From NCBI RefSeq assembly GCF_000190375.1, contig NZ_AEWG01000076.1, forward strand, positions 62,001-126,000: 64,000 nt of DNA. Reading direction: 5' to 3'. Positions 8,993 to 17,842 of the stretch are shown one piece after another (the first letter of the stretch is position 1; each line of letters starts with the position of its first letter). The stretch comes from Rubrivivax benzoatilyticus JA2 = ATCC BAA-35 (GTDB lineage Bacteria; Pseudomonadota; Gammaproteobacteria; Burkholderiales; Burkholderiaceae_C). The notes beneath the pieces are model-generated. The model saw only the letters and a list, made by a program, of their open reading frames with translations, was not told where the DNA came from and ran no database searches. The position numbers and the translations under genes were made by a program.

Positions 8993-10092
8993 TGGCACTC
9001 GCGGCTCGTTTTACGACCCTTACCGTCGCCGTGACCGCGGCGGTCCTGCTCGCGGGATGCGAGCGTCCGCCGGTGGAATCGGTGCAGCGGGGCTACCGCG
9101 GCACCGGCATGCAGCACATCGTCAACCCGCGCACGCTGGCCGAGCAGATCCCGACTCAGCAAGCCCCGGTGGCAACGCCGGTGGCCGACGATTCGGGCCC
9201 GCGCGCCAATCAGGTGTTCCAGAACGTCAAGGTTCTGGGCCACCTGTCGGTCGCGGAGTTCACGCGGCAGATGGCGGCGATCACCGAATGGGTGTCGCCG
9301 ACCGAGGGCTGCAACTACTGCCATACCGAGAACCTCGCCGACGACTCGAAGTACCAGAAGGTCGTCTCGCGTCGGATGCTCGAGATGACGCAGAAGATCA
9401 ACGCCCAGTGGACGCAGCACGTCGCCGCTACCGGCGTCACCTGCTACACCTGCCACCGTGGTCAGCCGGTCCCGAAGGAGATCTGGTTCACCGCTGCGCC
9501 GCAGAACAAGCGTTCGGACTTCATCGGCAACCTCGACGGCCAGAACCAGGCCGCCAAGGTCGTCGGGCTGACCTCGCTGCCGTACGACCCGTTCACGACC
9601 TTCCTGAAGGAAGACACGAACGTCCGGATCTACGCGACGACGGCGCTGCCGGCGGGCACTTCGACGGCCGACATCAAGCAGGCCGAGAAGAGCTACGGTC
9701 TGATGATGCACTTCTCGGGCGCGCTGGGTGTCAATTGCACGTACTGCCACAACACCAACGGCTTCGGCAGTTGGGAGAACGCCGCGCCGCAACGCGCGAC
9801 GGCCTGGTACGGCATCCGCATGGCGCGTGACCTCAACAACAACTTCATGCAAGGGCTGACCTCGGCCTTCCCGGCCCACCGGCTGGGCCCCACCGGGGAC
9901 GTGGCGAAGATCAACTGCGCCACTTGCCACCAGGGCGCCTACAAGCCGCTGTACGGCGCGCAGATGGCCAAGGACTACCCGGGCCTGAAGCCGGCTCCGG
10001 CGGCCCCCGCCGCCTCTGCCGTGGAAGCCGCTCCGGTCGACGCCGCCGCGTCGGCTGCTCCGGTCGCCACGGTGGCCACCGCCGCGAAGTGA
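8992..10092 (+). CDS. pufC: Reaction-centre tetrahaem cytochrome c subunit PufC
   Basis: Periplasmic lipoprotein bound to the reaction centre that re-reduces the photo-oxidised special pair. The protein has 366 residues. The signal peptide ends in lipobox LLAGC, so Cys23 should be lipidated and anchored in the membrane. Four haem motifs are present: C107-x2-CH, C151-x2-CH, C249-x2-CH and C309-x2-CH. After the fourth haem comes an Ala/Pro/Val-rich tail (about 334-366) of no obvious function. The start overlaps the pufM stop by one base. Confidence 0.97.
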   Translation: MALAARFTTLTVAVTAAVLLAGCERPPVESVQRGYRGTGMQHIVNPRTLAEQIPTQQAPVATPVADDSGPRANQVFQNVKVLGHLSVAEFTRQMAAITEWVSPTEGCNYCHTENLADDSKYQKVVSRRMLEMTQKINAQWTQHVAATGVTCYTCHRGQPVPKEIWFTAAPQNKRSDFIGNLDGQNQAAKVVGLTSLPYDPFTTFLKEDTNVRIYATTALPAGTSTADIKQAEKSYGLMMHFSGALGVNCTYCHNTNGFGSWENAAPQRATAWYGIRMARDLNNNFMQGLTSAFPAHRLGPTGDVAKINCATCHQGAYKPLYGAQMAKDYPGLKPAPAAPAASAVEAAPVDAAASAAPVATVATAAK

Positions 10093-10099
10093 CGTGTTG

Positions 10100-10130
10100 A
10101 ACGGCGGCCGCGGCACCCGCCGCGGCCGTT
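10100..10130 (+). promoter_or_regulatory. GC-rich hairpin between pufC and crtA
   Basis: Imperfect inverted repeat in the 42 bp gap: AACGG plus CCGCGG on the left pair with CCGCGG plus CCGTT on the right, with a 3-base bulge. It has no T tract. It could slow decay of the puf mRNA or attenuate read-through into crtA. Confidence 0.4.
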
Positions 10131-10134
10131 CCGC

Positions 10135-10905
10135 ATGACGAACGAACTCAGCATTGCCGCCGGCGCCTCGCAACAGGCCCCGGCGGCTTCTTCTTTGTCG
10201 AGCGAGGCGTTGCCGCGGGTCACCGCCGGTGGCGACGTGCTCGTTCTGCTGCTCATCGACGTGGCGCCCGCCTCGCGGCTGTGGGGTTACGGGCGTTTCA
10301 TCGCCGGCAGGGCGCCAGCCCGTCGCGAGCCTGGCGCCCGCTTCGCCAAGCAACTCGGCACCGGCTACGAAGGCGGCTTCGGGCTGCGGCCCAGCGCCAC
10401 GCGCCAGGGCCTTTTCGTGCTTTTCGAGGACGAGGCCGCGGCCGATGCTTTCATCGGGCACTCCGAGCTCGTCCAGGAATACCGCCGCCACGCGCGCGAG
10501 CTCTGCATCGTCAAGGCGCGGCCGTACGCGGCGCGCGGCACCTGGGATGGCCAGCAGCCGCGTGTCGGCGCACCGGCGCCGGTGGACGGCCCGGTCGCGG
10601 CGCTGACGCGAGCGTCGATCCGGCTGTCGCGGGCGCACCGTTTCTGGCCCAACGCCGGGCCTTCGCAGGTTTCGCTCGAGCGCGCGAGTGGCTGCCGGCT
10701 GGCCGTCGGCCTGGGCGAGGCGCCGTTCCTGCGCCAGGCCACCTTCAGTGTCTGGGACAGCGTCGCCGCGATGGACGCCTACGCGCGCACCGGCGCGCAC
10801 CAGCGCGCGATCCAGGCCTCGCGCGACTTCTTCTCCGAATCGATGTTCGTGCGCTTCGTGCCGCTGGCGATCGAAGGCGTCTGGAAGGGGCGCCGTTATG
10901 GCTGA
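10135..10905 (+). CDS. crtA: Spheroidene monooxygenase CrtA
   Basis: Adds the C-2 keto group to spheroidene, giving spheroidenone when oxygen is present. The protein has 256 residues. CrtA-family landmarks are an early LLLIDVAPASRLWGYGRF-like segment near residue 40, SLERASGC near 182 and the C-terminal VPLAIEGVWKGR. No clear ribosome site precedes the ATG, so translation may depend on the upstream reading or be weak. Its last 8 bp overlap crtD. Confidence 0.93.
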   Translation: MTNELSIAAGASQQAPAASSLSSEALPRVTAGGDVLVLLLIDVAPASRLWGYGRFIAGRAPARREPGARFAKQLGTGYEGGFGLRPSATRQGLFVLFEDEAAADAFIGHSELVQEYRRHARELCIVKARPYAARGTWDGQQPRVGAPAPVDGPVAALTRASIRLSRAHRFWPNAGPSQVSLERASGCRLAVGLGEAPFLRQATFSVWDSVAAMDAYARTGAHQRAIQASRDFFSESMFVRFVPLAIEGVWKGRRYG

Positions 10906-12475
10906 TGTCTCCCGCACCCATCGTGTCGTCGTCGTCGGCGCCGGCATCGCCGGGCTGACCAGCGCGTTGCTGCTGGCCGCACGCGGGCTCGACGTCACGC
11001 TCGTCGACAAGTCGGCGACGCCGGGCGGCAAGATGCGCCAGGTGATGGTCGACGGCGCGCCGGTGGACGCCGGCCCGACGGTCTTCACGATGCGCTGGGT
11101 CTTCGACCAGATCTTCGCCGCCGCCGGCGCCAGGGTCGAGGACCACCTGAAGCTGCAGCCGCTGGGCGTGCTCGCACGCCACGCCTGGCGCGGGCACGAG
11201 CCCCGCCTGGACCTGTTCGCCGACATCCAGCGCTCCGCCGAGGCGATCGGCGAGTTCAGCGGCCCGCAGGAGGCCCAGCGTTTCCTCGGCTTCTGCCGCC
11301 AGGCTCGCCAGCTCTACGACCATCTCGAGGGCCCGTACATCCGCTCCGAGCGCCCGACGCTCGGCAGCATGGTCGGCGACCTGGGCCCGCGCGGCCTGAT
11401 GGTGCTGATGCAGATCGGGCCGTTCTCCAATCTCTGGCGCTCGCTGTCGCGGCACTTCCGCGACCCGAAGCTGCAGCAGCTGTTCGCGCGCTACGCGACC
11501 TACTGCGGCGCGTCGCCTTGGATGGCGCCGGCGACGCTGATGCTCGTCGCCCAGGTCGAACTCGACGGCGTCTGGGCCGTCGAGGGCGGCATGCATGCCG
11601 TCGCCCGGGCCTTCTCGGCGCTGGCCGAGGCGCGCGGCGTCAAGCTGCGCTACGGCTGCGGCTGCGAGCAGGTGCTGGTGCGCGATGGCCGCGCCGTCGG
11701 CGTGCGCCTGTCCGACGGCGAGGAGATCGCCGCCGACTCGGTGGTGTTCAACGGCGACGTCAACGCGCTGGCCCAGGGGTTGCTAGGCGACCCGGCGCGG
11801 CGGGCGTCGGCGCCGGTCGCGCCGGCGCGGCGCTCGCTGTCGGCGCTGACCTGGCTGGTCAACGCGCGCACCAGCGGCTTCCCGCTGGTGCGCCACAACG
11901 TGTTCTTCGACGAGGACTACGCGTCCGAGTTCGACGACATCTTCCGCCAGCGCCGCCTGCCGCGGCGCGGCACCGTCTACGTCTGTGCGCAGGATCGCAC
12001 CGACGAAGGAATCGGGTCGGACGCCCCCGAGCGCCTGCTGTGCCTGGTCAATGCACCAGCCGACGGGGACCGGCGACCCTTCGACGTTTCGGAGACCGAA
12101 CCATGCGAGCAGCGGAGTCTGGCGCTGATGCGCGAGTGCGGCCTGTCGATCGAGTGGAGCCCGCAGACGCACCGGCTGGTGACGCCGGCGGACTTCGAGC
12201 GGCTGTTCCCGGCGACGGGGGGAGCGCTCTACGGCCCGGCGACACACGGCTGGATGTCCTCGTTCCATCGGGCGTCGTCGACGAGCCGGCTGCCGGGGCT
12301 GTATCTGGCGGGCGGGAGTGTCCACCCGGGGCCGGGCGTGCCGATGGCGGCGATGTCCGGCCGGTTGGCGGCCGAGACGCTGATGGCGCACCTCGATTCG
12401 ACCAGCCGGTCCCGCCGGGTGGTTATCTCTGGTGGTATGTCGACGCGGTCAGCGACGACGGGCGGCATGGCCTGA
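10898..12475 (+). CDS. crtD: Hydroxyneurosporene / methoxyneurosporene C-3,4 desaturase CrtD
   Basis: FAD-dependent carotenoid desaturase that introduces the 3,4 double bond after hydration and methylation of the psi end. The protein has 525 residues. The N-terminal dinucleotide fold VVVGAGIAGLTSA is near residue 10. The conserved C-terminal FAD segment GLYLAGGSVHPGPGVP is near 467. Residues after about 502 (SRSRRVVISGG...) are not conserved-looking. The start lies inside the end of crtA. Its last 373 bp overlap the crtC reading frame as called here. Confidence 0.92.
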   Translation: MADVSRTHRVVVVGAGIAGLTSALLLAARGLDVTLVDKSATPGGKMRQVMVDGAPVDAGPTVFTMRWVFDQIFAAAGARVEDHLKLQPLGVLARHAWRGHEPRLDLFADIQRSAEAIGEFSGPQEAQRFLGFCRQARQLYDHLEGPYIRSERPTLGSMVGDLGPRGLMVLMQIGPFSNLWRSLSRHFRDPKLQQLFARYATYCGASPWMAPATLMLVAQVELDGVWAVEGGMHAVARAFSALAEARGVKLRYGCGCEQVLVRDGRAVGVRLSDGEEIAADSVVFNGDVNALAQGLLGDPARRASAPVAPARRSLSALTWLVNARTSGFPLVRHNVFFDEDYASEFDDIFRQRRLPRRGTVYVCAQDRTDEGIGSDAPERLLCLVNAPADGDRRPFDVSETEPCEQRSLALMRECGLSIEWSPQTHRLVTPADFERLFPATGGALYGPATHGWMSSFHRASSTSRLPGLYLAGGSVHPGPGVPMAAMSGRLAAETLMAHLDSTSRSRRVVISGGMSTRSATTGGMA

Positions 12476-13323
12476 CCTTCATCGCCTTCGTCGGCAGCGT
12501 CTTCTCGCCTTACTACGCCTGGGCCGGCGGCCCGAACGCCGACCGCGCCGACCCGGAGAACCACTGCGCGCTGAACCTCGCGCTGTACGGCGACGCCGGC
12601 AAGCGCTGGACGATGACCGAACGCGGCCGGCGCTGGATGCGCCGCAGCCGCGACGAGTTCGTCATCGGCCCGAGCCGGCTGCACTGGGACGGCGAATCGC
12701 TGCTCGTCGAGTTCGACGAGATCGGCGTGCCGATCCCGCGCCGCGTGAAGGGCAGGGTGCGGGTCTGGCCGAAGGCGCTGTGCCGCTTCGTCACCTCGCT
12801 GGACAGCGGCGGGCGCCACCGCTGGGGCCCGATCGCGCCGTGCAGCCGCATCGAGGTCGAACTCGACAGCCCGCGCGTGCGCTGGAGCGGCCACGCCTAC
12901 CTCGACTCGAACGAGGGCGACGAGCCGATCGACCGGCCGTTCCACGAATGGGACTGGTCGCGCGCGACGATGGCCGACGGCAGCACCGCGGTGATCTACG
13001 ACGTGCGCCAGAAGCGCGACGGTGACCGCGTCATCGCCGAACGCTTCCTGCTCGACGGCAGCACCGAGAGCTTCGAGGCGCCGCCGCGCCAGCCGTTGCC
13101 GACGACGCTGTGGCGCATCGGCCGCACGATGCGCACCGAGCCGGGGGTGCCGGCGGTCGTCGAGCAGACGCTCGAGGACACGCCGTTCTACGCGCGCTCG
13201 ATGGTGCGTTCGGGGCTGCTCGGCGAGGTCGTGACCTCGGTGCACGAGACCATGCTGCTGCCGCGCGTGATCACGCTGCCGGTGCGGCTGATGCTGCCCT
13301 GGCGCATGCCGCGCCGGGGGTGA
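12103..13323 (+). CDS. crtC: Carotenoid 1,2-hydratase CrtC
   Basis: Adds water across the terminal 1,2 double bond of neurosporene or lycopene, the entry step of the spheroidene/spirilloxanthin branch. The conserved domain begins at GGYLWWYVDAVSDDG near 12420 and contains the hallmark FIAFVGSVFSPYYAW. No ATG, GTG or TTG exists in this frame between 12154 and that domain. The best start is ATG 12103, with GGAG 8 bp upstream, giving 406 residues. About 44 kDa is the size I recall for the Rubrivivax enzyme. The first roughly 100 residues are Gly/Ala/Pro-rich and lie wholly inside crtD in another frame. A shorter product from a non-standard codon such as CTG 12472 is the alternative. Confidence 0.85.
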   Translation: MRAAESGADARVRPVDRVEPADAPAGDAGGLRAAVPGDGGSALRPGDTRLDVLVPSGVVDEPAAGAVSGGRECPPGAGRADGGDVRPVGGRDADGAPRFDQPVPPGGYLWWYVDAVSDDGRHGLTFIAFVGSVFSPYYAWAGGPNADRADPENHCALNLALYGDAGKRWTMTERGRRWMRRSRDEFVIGPSRLHWDGESLLVEFDEIGVPIPRRVKGRVRVWPKALCRFVTSLDSGGRHRWGPIAPCSRIEVELDSPRVRWSGHAYLDSNEGDEPIDRPFHEWDWSRATMADGSTAVIYDVRQKRDGDRVIAERFLLDGSTESFEAPPRQPLPTTLWRIGRTMRTEPGVPAVVEQTLEDTPFYARSMVRSGLLGEVVTSVHETMLLPRVITLPVRLMLPWRMPRRG

Positions 13324-13348
13324 CGGCGGGGCCGGCCGGGGGGCCGGC

Positions 13349-13615
13349 TCATTCCTGGTGGTCGTCGGCGCGGCGGCCGTTGAACGAGCTGGGGCGGTAG
13401 ACGTTGCCCTCGCGCTTGACGTTCGGGGCCCCGCGGCGGGCGCGTTCGATGACCTCGACCGCTTCGCGCTCGGCGTGCCGGCGCTGGCGGCTCCAGCGCC
13501 AGGCGCTGCGCGTGCGTTGCAGCATCGCGCTCACACGCTGGCGGCCGACCAGCATGCCCAGCAGCAGGGCCATGCAGACGGCCAGACCGATCGCGGCGAA
13601 TACCTTCTCGAGCAT
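13349..13615 (-). CDS. Small membrane protein of unknown function downstream of crtB
   Basis: An 88-residue protein I cannot name. It has one N-terminal transmembrane helix (about 6-24, LAVCMALLLGMLVG), then a strongly basic helix rich in Arg (about 26-58) and a polar tail ending RRADDHQE. It lies 116 bp after crtB on the same strand and would be the last gene of the bchF-to-crtB superoperon, meeting crtC tail to tail 25 bp away. The gap 13616-13731 shows nothing else. Confidence 0.6.
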   Translation of the reverse strand: MLEKVFAAIGLAVCMALLLGMLVGRQRVSAMLQRTRSAWRWSRQRRHAEREAVEVIERARRGAPNVKREGNVYRPSSFNGRRADDHQE

Positions 13616-13731
13616 GGTGACAATCTAGCGCGCTTCGCCGTCGGCGTCGCGCAAGTTGTGCACGGCGCGGGACGCGGTCTTGATCATTGTCGGCCGCAAT
13701 CCCGCGAACATCGGGCGCCGGTGCGCCGCCT

Positions 13732-14769
13732 TCAGACGCCGCGGCGTGCCGCCTGGCGTTCCATCAGCTCGAGCACCCAGCCCAGCCGCTCGTTGAACGA
13801 GCGCGGCAGCGGGCGGTGGGTGGCCGAGGCGCCGGAGGTCGAGGCGACCGAGGCGTCCACCAGGTACTGGATGGCCGGCAGCGGCGGGATCGAGGCGTGG
13901 GCCCGCCCGGGGCTGTTCAGCGCCGCGGACGCGGCGACGGCCATCAGCGCGGCCTTGCGGCGGGCCGGCACGACGACCCGGCGGTTGACCGAATCCAGGC
14001 CGTCGCGCTCGAGGCGGTGGCCGATCTCGGCGTAGACCAGCCGGGCGGCGCGGATCGCCGGGCGGCAGTCGCGCGGCAGCGCGGCGATGCCGTGCTCGGA
14101 GCGTTCGTACAGCTCGTCGGCAGCCCGCAGCAGCCGGCGCACGGTCTGCGCCACCTCGGGGCAGTGCACGGGGTTCTTCAGCCAGGCGTCGACGTCCAGT
14201 CCGGCCTCGCGCAGCCACTGCCGCGGCAGGTACAGGCGGCCGTTGCGGGCGTCTTCGCCGACGTCGCGCGCGATGTTCGTGAACTGCATCGCCACGCCCA
14301 GCTCGCAGGCCCGGGCCAGCGCCTGCGGCGAGCGCACGCCCATGATCACCGCCATCGCGGCGCCGACGGTGCCGGCGACGCGTGCGCCGTAGGCCTCGAC
14401 GTCGGCGACGGTCTCGTAGCGGCGGCCCTCGGCGTCCCAGAGGAAACCTTCGAGCAGCGCGTCGAGCAGCACGCGCGGCAGGCCGTGCCGGTGCACGGTG
14501 CAGGCCAGCGCGCGGTCGGCGGCGATCGGCTCGGGCGTGCCGGCGTAGACCTTGTCCAGCCGCGACCGCAGCTCGGCCATCGCGGCGTGCGGGTCGCCGC
14601 TCAGATCGACGGCGTCGTCGGCGACGCGGCAGAACGCGTACAGCGCGGTGGCCGGCGCGCGCACGCGTTGCGGCAGCAGCAGCGAGGCGGCGAAGAAGGA
14701 CTTGGAGCCGCCGCGCATCAGTTCGCGGCAGGCCTGCAGTTCGGTCGAGACGCGCAAGTCAGCGGGCAT
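13732..14769 (-). CDS. crtB: Phytoene synthase CrtB
   Basis: Condenses two geranylgeranyl diphosphates to 15-cis-phytoene, the first committed carotenoid step. The protein has 345 residues of the trans-isoprenyl diphosphate synthase (squalene/phytoene synthase) family. The two aspartate-rich motifs are DDAVD near residue 52 and NIARDVGED near 167. YLPRQWL follows. It overlaps puhE by 11 bp. The C-terminal 50 residues are less conserved. Confidence 0.95.
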   Translation of the reverse strand: MPADLRVSTELQACRELMRGGSKSFFAASLLLPQRVRAPATALYAFCRVADDAVDLSGDPHAAMAELRSRLDKVYAGTPEPIAADRALACTVHRHGLPRVLLDALLEGFLWDAEGRRYETVADVEAYGARVAGTVGAAMAVIMGVRSPQALARACELGVAMQFTNIARDVGEDARNGRLYLPRQWLREAGLDVDAWLKNPVHCPEVAQTVRRLLRAADELYERSEHGIAALPRDCRPAIRAARLVYAEIGHRLERDGLDSVNRRVVVPARRKAALMAVAASAALNSPGRAHASIPPLPAIQYLVDASVASTSGASATHRPLPRSFNERLGWVLELMERQAARRGV

Positions 14770-15592
14770 GGAGCAGGTTGTTGTCGGGCGGGGGCACCAG
14801 CATCGGCGGCGGGTCGCGCGGCTCCCCCGGTTCGCGCGAACGCAGCGCCCAGCGCCACAGCGCGGCGACGGGCAGCGGCAGCACCATCATCCAGTGCTCG
14901 ATGACGGCCATGCCGAGCATCGTGGCCACGAGCAGCAGGCCGACATGCATCGCCGGGCTGGTGCCGGGCAGCAGCGCCTCCTGGACCATCAGGCCGGCCA
15001 CGATCGTCGGCACGGTGACCGAGATCGGGAACAGCAGGTTCATCGCGCGCCGACGGAAGAAGCTGACGAGGTACTTCAGGTGCTCCGGCAGGAACTCCTC
15101 GCTCAGGTTGCGCACGCCCAGGAACAGGTTCAGCTTGGCGCTGGCGCGCATCGTCCAGAGCACGAGGTAGGTCCAGGTGCCGACCTGGTTGGGCTCGCCC
15201 CAGGTGACGGCGATGATCGCGATGCCGACGCCGATGATCGCGATCTCGTGCCACAGGATGGCCTGGATGGCGTGGATGAAGCGTGTCCAGGTGCTCGCGC
15301 CGGGCGGCGTCGCGGTCTTGCGCGGGCCGGTGATCCAGCCGGTCAGGAAGGCCAGCTCGTGCCAGCCCCAGACCAGCAGCGCGCAGGTGAAGGCGCAGTA
15401 CGCGTCGGCCGGCGTCGTGTTGCCGGCGGTGTGGACCAGGGCGCCGAAGGCCGTCACCGCCAGAGCGGTCGAGATGACCAGGCTCCAGCGGAAGGTCTTC
15501 CGCGGCAGACCGTCCAGCAGCAGGATCAGCCCGGTGCTGAACCACCAGACGAACACCGCGAACAGCACCGGGATCGCCACGCTCAGCATCAT
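14759..15592 (-). CDS. puhE: Photosynthetic complex assembly protein PuhE
   Basis: Membrane protein of the DUF3623/PuhE family, linked to assembly or accumulation of the photosynthetic complexes. The protein has 277 residues with about seven hydrophobic segments and a soluble Pro-rich C-terminus. In many purple bacteria puhE lies near puhABC-acsF, as here (acsF, 10 bp upstream). Its exact biochemical role is not known. Confidence 0.85.
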   Translation of the reverse strand: MMLSVAIPVLFAVFVWWFSTGLILLLDGLPRKTFRWSLVISTALAVTAFGALVHTAGNTTPADAYCAFTCALLVWGWHELAFLTGWITGPRKTATPPGASTWTRFIHAIQAILWHEIAIIGVGIAIIAVTWGEPNQVGTWTYLVLWTMRASAKLNLFLGVRNLSEEFLPEHLKYLVSFFRRRAMNLLFPISVTVPTIVAGLMVQEALLPGTSPAMHVGLLLVATMLGMAVIEHWMMVLPLPVAALWRWALRSREPGEPRDPPPMLVPPPDNNLLHAR

Positions 15593-15602
15593 GTCCTCGC
15601 TT

Positions 15603-16679
15603 TCACCATGCCGGTGCCATGCGCACCTGCGCCGGCAGCGCGTGACGGCGCACCGGGATCAGGTACATGCGGGCGAAGGTCGCGGCACCCGCCACGGCCC
15701 AGACACCCTGCTGCAGGCGGCCGACGAGGCCGCCCCGCTTCTTCGCGGCGTCGAACGCCGTCTTCACGCGCACCAGGCGCTCCATGCCGGCACGGAAGGC
15801 CGGATGGTCGATGTCCAGCGAGATCGGGAAGACCTGCTTGGAGATCTCGTTGGTGATCTCGAACACGCGGTAGTCGTAGTCGGTCGACTCCAGCCCCATC
15901 GCCTCGTGAAGCAGCGGCCGCATGTGGTCGCGCACGTACATCGTCGTGTAGACGGCGAGCAGGAAGAAACGCACCCACAGAAGGTTGGCGCCCGAGACCA
16001 GGTGCGGGTTGGCACGCAGGATCAGCGCGAACGATTCGCCGTGGCGGAATTCGTCGTTGCACCAGCGTTCGAACCAGCGAAAGATCGGGTGGAAGCGCTT
16101 GTCGGGGTGGCGTTCGAGCTGGCGGTAGATCGTGATGTAGCGCGCGTAGCCGATCTTCTCGGACAGGTAGGTCGCGTAGAAGATGTACTTCGGCTTGAAG
16201 TACGTGTACGCCTTGGTGCGCTTCAGGCCGCCCAGGTCGATGCCCAGGCCGAAATCGCGCAGCGCCTGGTTGATGAAGCCCGCGTGGCGCGACTCGTCGC
16301 GCGCCATGAAGCGCATCAGCGCCTTGACGTCCGGGTTCTCGACGTTCTTCTGGATCTCGTTGTAGAGCACGCAGCCCGAAAACTCGGAGGTCACCGACGA
16401 GATCAGGAAGTCCAGGAACTCCTGGCGCAGTTCCGGAGACACCTGGGAGAAACGCTCGGCCACCTCCTGCGCGAACTCGGGCGTGCGCTGGAAGTGGTCG
16501 TGGTTGTTGTCGCCCTCGTACTCGGCCAGCATCGCGTCCCATTCCGCGCGGATCGACGAGACGTCGATCGCGTTCATCGCGGCGTAGTCCGTGGTGTAGA
16601 AGCGCGGGCTCAGGAGCGTGCTCTCCTTGGCCCGGCGGGCGGCCTCTTCGGGTGATTCGATCGTCGGGGTCGCGAGCAT
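15603..16679 (-). CDS. acsF: Aerobic Mg-protoporphyrin IX monomethyl ester oxidative cyclase AcsF
   Basis: Oxygen-dependent di-iron enzyme that closes ring E to give protochlorophyllide. The protein has 358 residues. Di-iron ligands are visible as Glu99, the pair Glu129/His132 in DESRH, and Glu210/His213 in NDEFRH. This gene family was first defined in Rubrivivax gelatinosus. Its presence shows that bacteriochlorophyll can be made under oxygen. The anaerobic cyclase gene bchE is not in this window. It lies 18 bp after puhC. Confidence 0.97.
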   Translation of the reverse strand: MLATPTIESPEEAARRAKESTLLSPRFYTTDYAAMNAIDVSSIRAEWDAMLAEYEGDNNHDHFQRTPEFAQEVAERFSQVSPELRQEFLDFLISSVTSEFSGCVLYNEIQKNVENPDVKALMRFMARDESRHAGFINQALRDFGLGIDLGGLKRTKAYTYFKPKYIFYATYLSEKIGYARYITIYRQLERHPDKRFHPIFRWFERWCNDEFRHGESFALILRANPHLVSGANLLWVRFFLLAVYTTMYVRDHMRPLLHEAMGLESTDYDYRVFEITNEISKQVFPISLDIDHPAFRAGMERLVRVKTAFDAAKKRGGLVGRLQQGVWAVAGAATFARMYLIPVRRHALPAQVRMAPAW

Positions 16680-16697
16680 GAGGGTCTCCGTGGTGTT

Positions 16698-17162
16698 TCA
16701 GCGGGCCGAAGCCGGCTGGGGTTCGACGTTCAGCAGGCGCGCGAACACGCCGGCGTTGGTCGGGCCGAAGGACTCCAGGTCGATGCGCTCACCCGTTGCC
16801 GGGTCCATCAGCGTCAGTCGGCCATCGTTCCGGGCGACGAGTTCGAACGCCTGCTCGGGGCCGAGGCCCCGCTTCATGCGTTCGCGGGCGAGTGCACGCA
16901 GGGCCCCACGGAGGAACCCGGCCTCGCCCTGGACCGATTCGAGCAGCGCGCCGTCGCGCGCATCGATGACGGCGATGCTGCCGTCGGGTCGATCCTCGAA
17001 CCGGAGGGCACGCGTCGCGACGGCATCGCCGTCGGGCGCGCGGATCGACTGCCCGCTCAGGCGCACCGCGGCAACGCCGACGATGACGGCCACGAGCAGC
17101 ACGCCGATGGCGATCAGCGGCGTGCGGGGCAGGTCGTTGGAACGGGACGTGGTGTCGCTCAT
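16698..17162 (-). CDS. puhC: Photosynthetic complex assembly protein PuhC
   Basis: Single-pass membrane protein needed for full reaction-centre/LH1 levels. The protein has 154 residues: a short cytoplasmic N-terminus, a transmembrane helix at about 14-33, then a periplasmic domain with paired DGS/DARDG beta-like repeats (about 55-80) and a tail ending RLLNVEPQPASAR. I chose ATG 17162 (MSDTTSRS) because it overlaps the puhB stop as ATGA. Longer upstream starts would run deep into puhB. Confidence 0.88.
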   Translation of the reverse strand: MSDTTSRSNDLPRTPLIAIGVLLVAVIVGVAAVRLSGQSIRAPDGDAVATRALRFEDRPDGSIAVIDARDGALLESVQGEAGFLRGALRALARERMKRGLGPEQAFELVARNDGRLTLMDPATGERIDLESFGPTNAGVFARLLNVEPQPASAR

Positions 17163-17842
17163 GCAGCGGCACCCTGGCCCGCGAGATTGCCGGCGGCAGG
17201 CTTGCCGTCGGCCGCCGCGGCAGGCACGGCGGGCAGCTCGTTGGCCCGCGACCAGGCCTCCGACAGCTGCCGGGCCACCGCCTCGGCATCGGGAACGCAG
17301 CGCAGCATCGGCTCCGGCTTGGCGTAGCGCCACGGGCGGGCGTGCGGCCAGAGGTGCAGATACGCGATGCGATCCGTTCCGAGCAGCGTGATCGGGATGT
17401 CGCCGCTGCCGTCGCGATGACGGCGCAGGCCGGCGGCCGCGATGCGCTTGAACGGAATGTTGAAGGTCACCGTCAGCACGATGCCGATGCGCATGACCAC
17501 GCGCCGGTCGGTGATGGTGTAGACGGCGCCGCGCGCCGTCAGCCAGGCGAGCCCGGTGATCAGCACGAGCGCGAAGACGACCAGAGGCAGCAGCAGCACG
17601 AGCGCGCGCAGTGCGTCGCCGGCGCTGCCGCCCTGGCTCAGCACGTAACCGGCACGGGCCGCCAGGACGGCGGCGAAGTACAGCACCAGCGCAGGCACGT
17701 GAAAGGCGCGCCGTGCGAGGGCGCGCCAGTCAGGACTGCCCTGCCAGAGGATGTGCTCCTCGGCAGGGAGGACCTCCGGCAGTCCGTGCACGGGCTCGTA
17801 TTCGTGCTCGTGCCCGGTGGTGTGCCGGTGGCCGTGTGTCAC
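17159..17842 (-). CDS. puhB: Photosynthetic complex assembly protein PuhB
   Basis: Membrane protein with a PH-like domain that supports reaction-centre assembly. The protein has 227 residues. The N-terminus is histidine-rich (MTHGHRHTTGHEHEYE). Two or three hydrophobic segments lie at about 48-68 and 82-104, followed by the domain with YTITDRRVVMRIG and FNIPFKRIAAAGL. The Ala-rich C-terminus is poorly conserved. It overlaps both puhA and puhC by 4 bp. Confidence 0.9.
   Translation of the reverse strand: MTHGHRHTTGHEHEYEPVHGLPEVLPAEEHILWQGSPDWRALARRAFHVPALVLYFAAVLAARAGYVLSQGGSAGDALRALVLLLPLVVFALVLITGLAWLTARGAVYTITDRRVVMRIGIVLTVTFNIPFKRIAAAGLRRHRDGSGDIPITLLGTDRIAYLHLWPHARPWRYAKPEPMLRCVPDAEAVARQLSEAWSRANELPAVPAAAADGKPAAGNLAGQGAAA

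Noticed and set aside
13331-13348. GCCGGC / GCCGGC inverted repeat after crtC as a terminator
   Set aside because: Only a 6 bp stem with no T run, in very GC-rich sequence; too weak to call.
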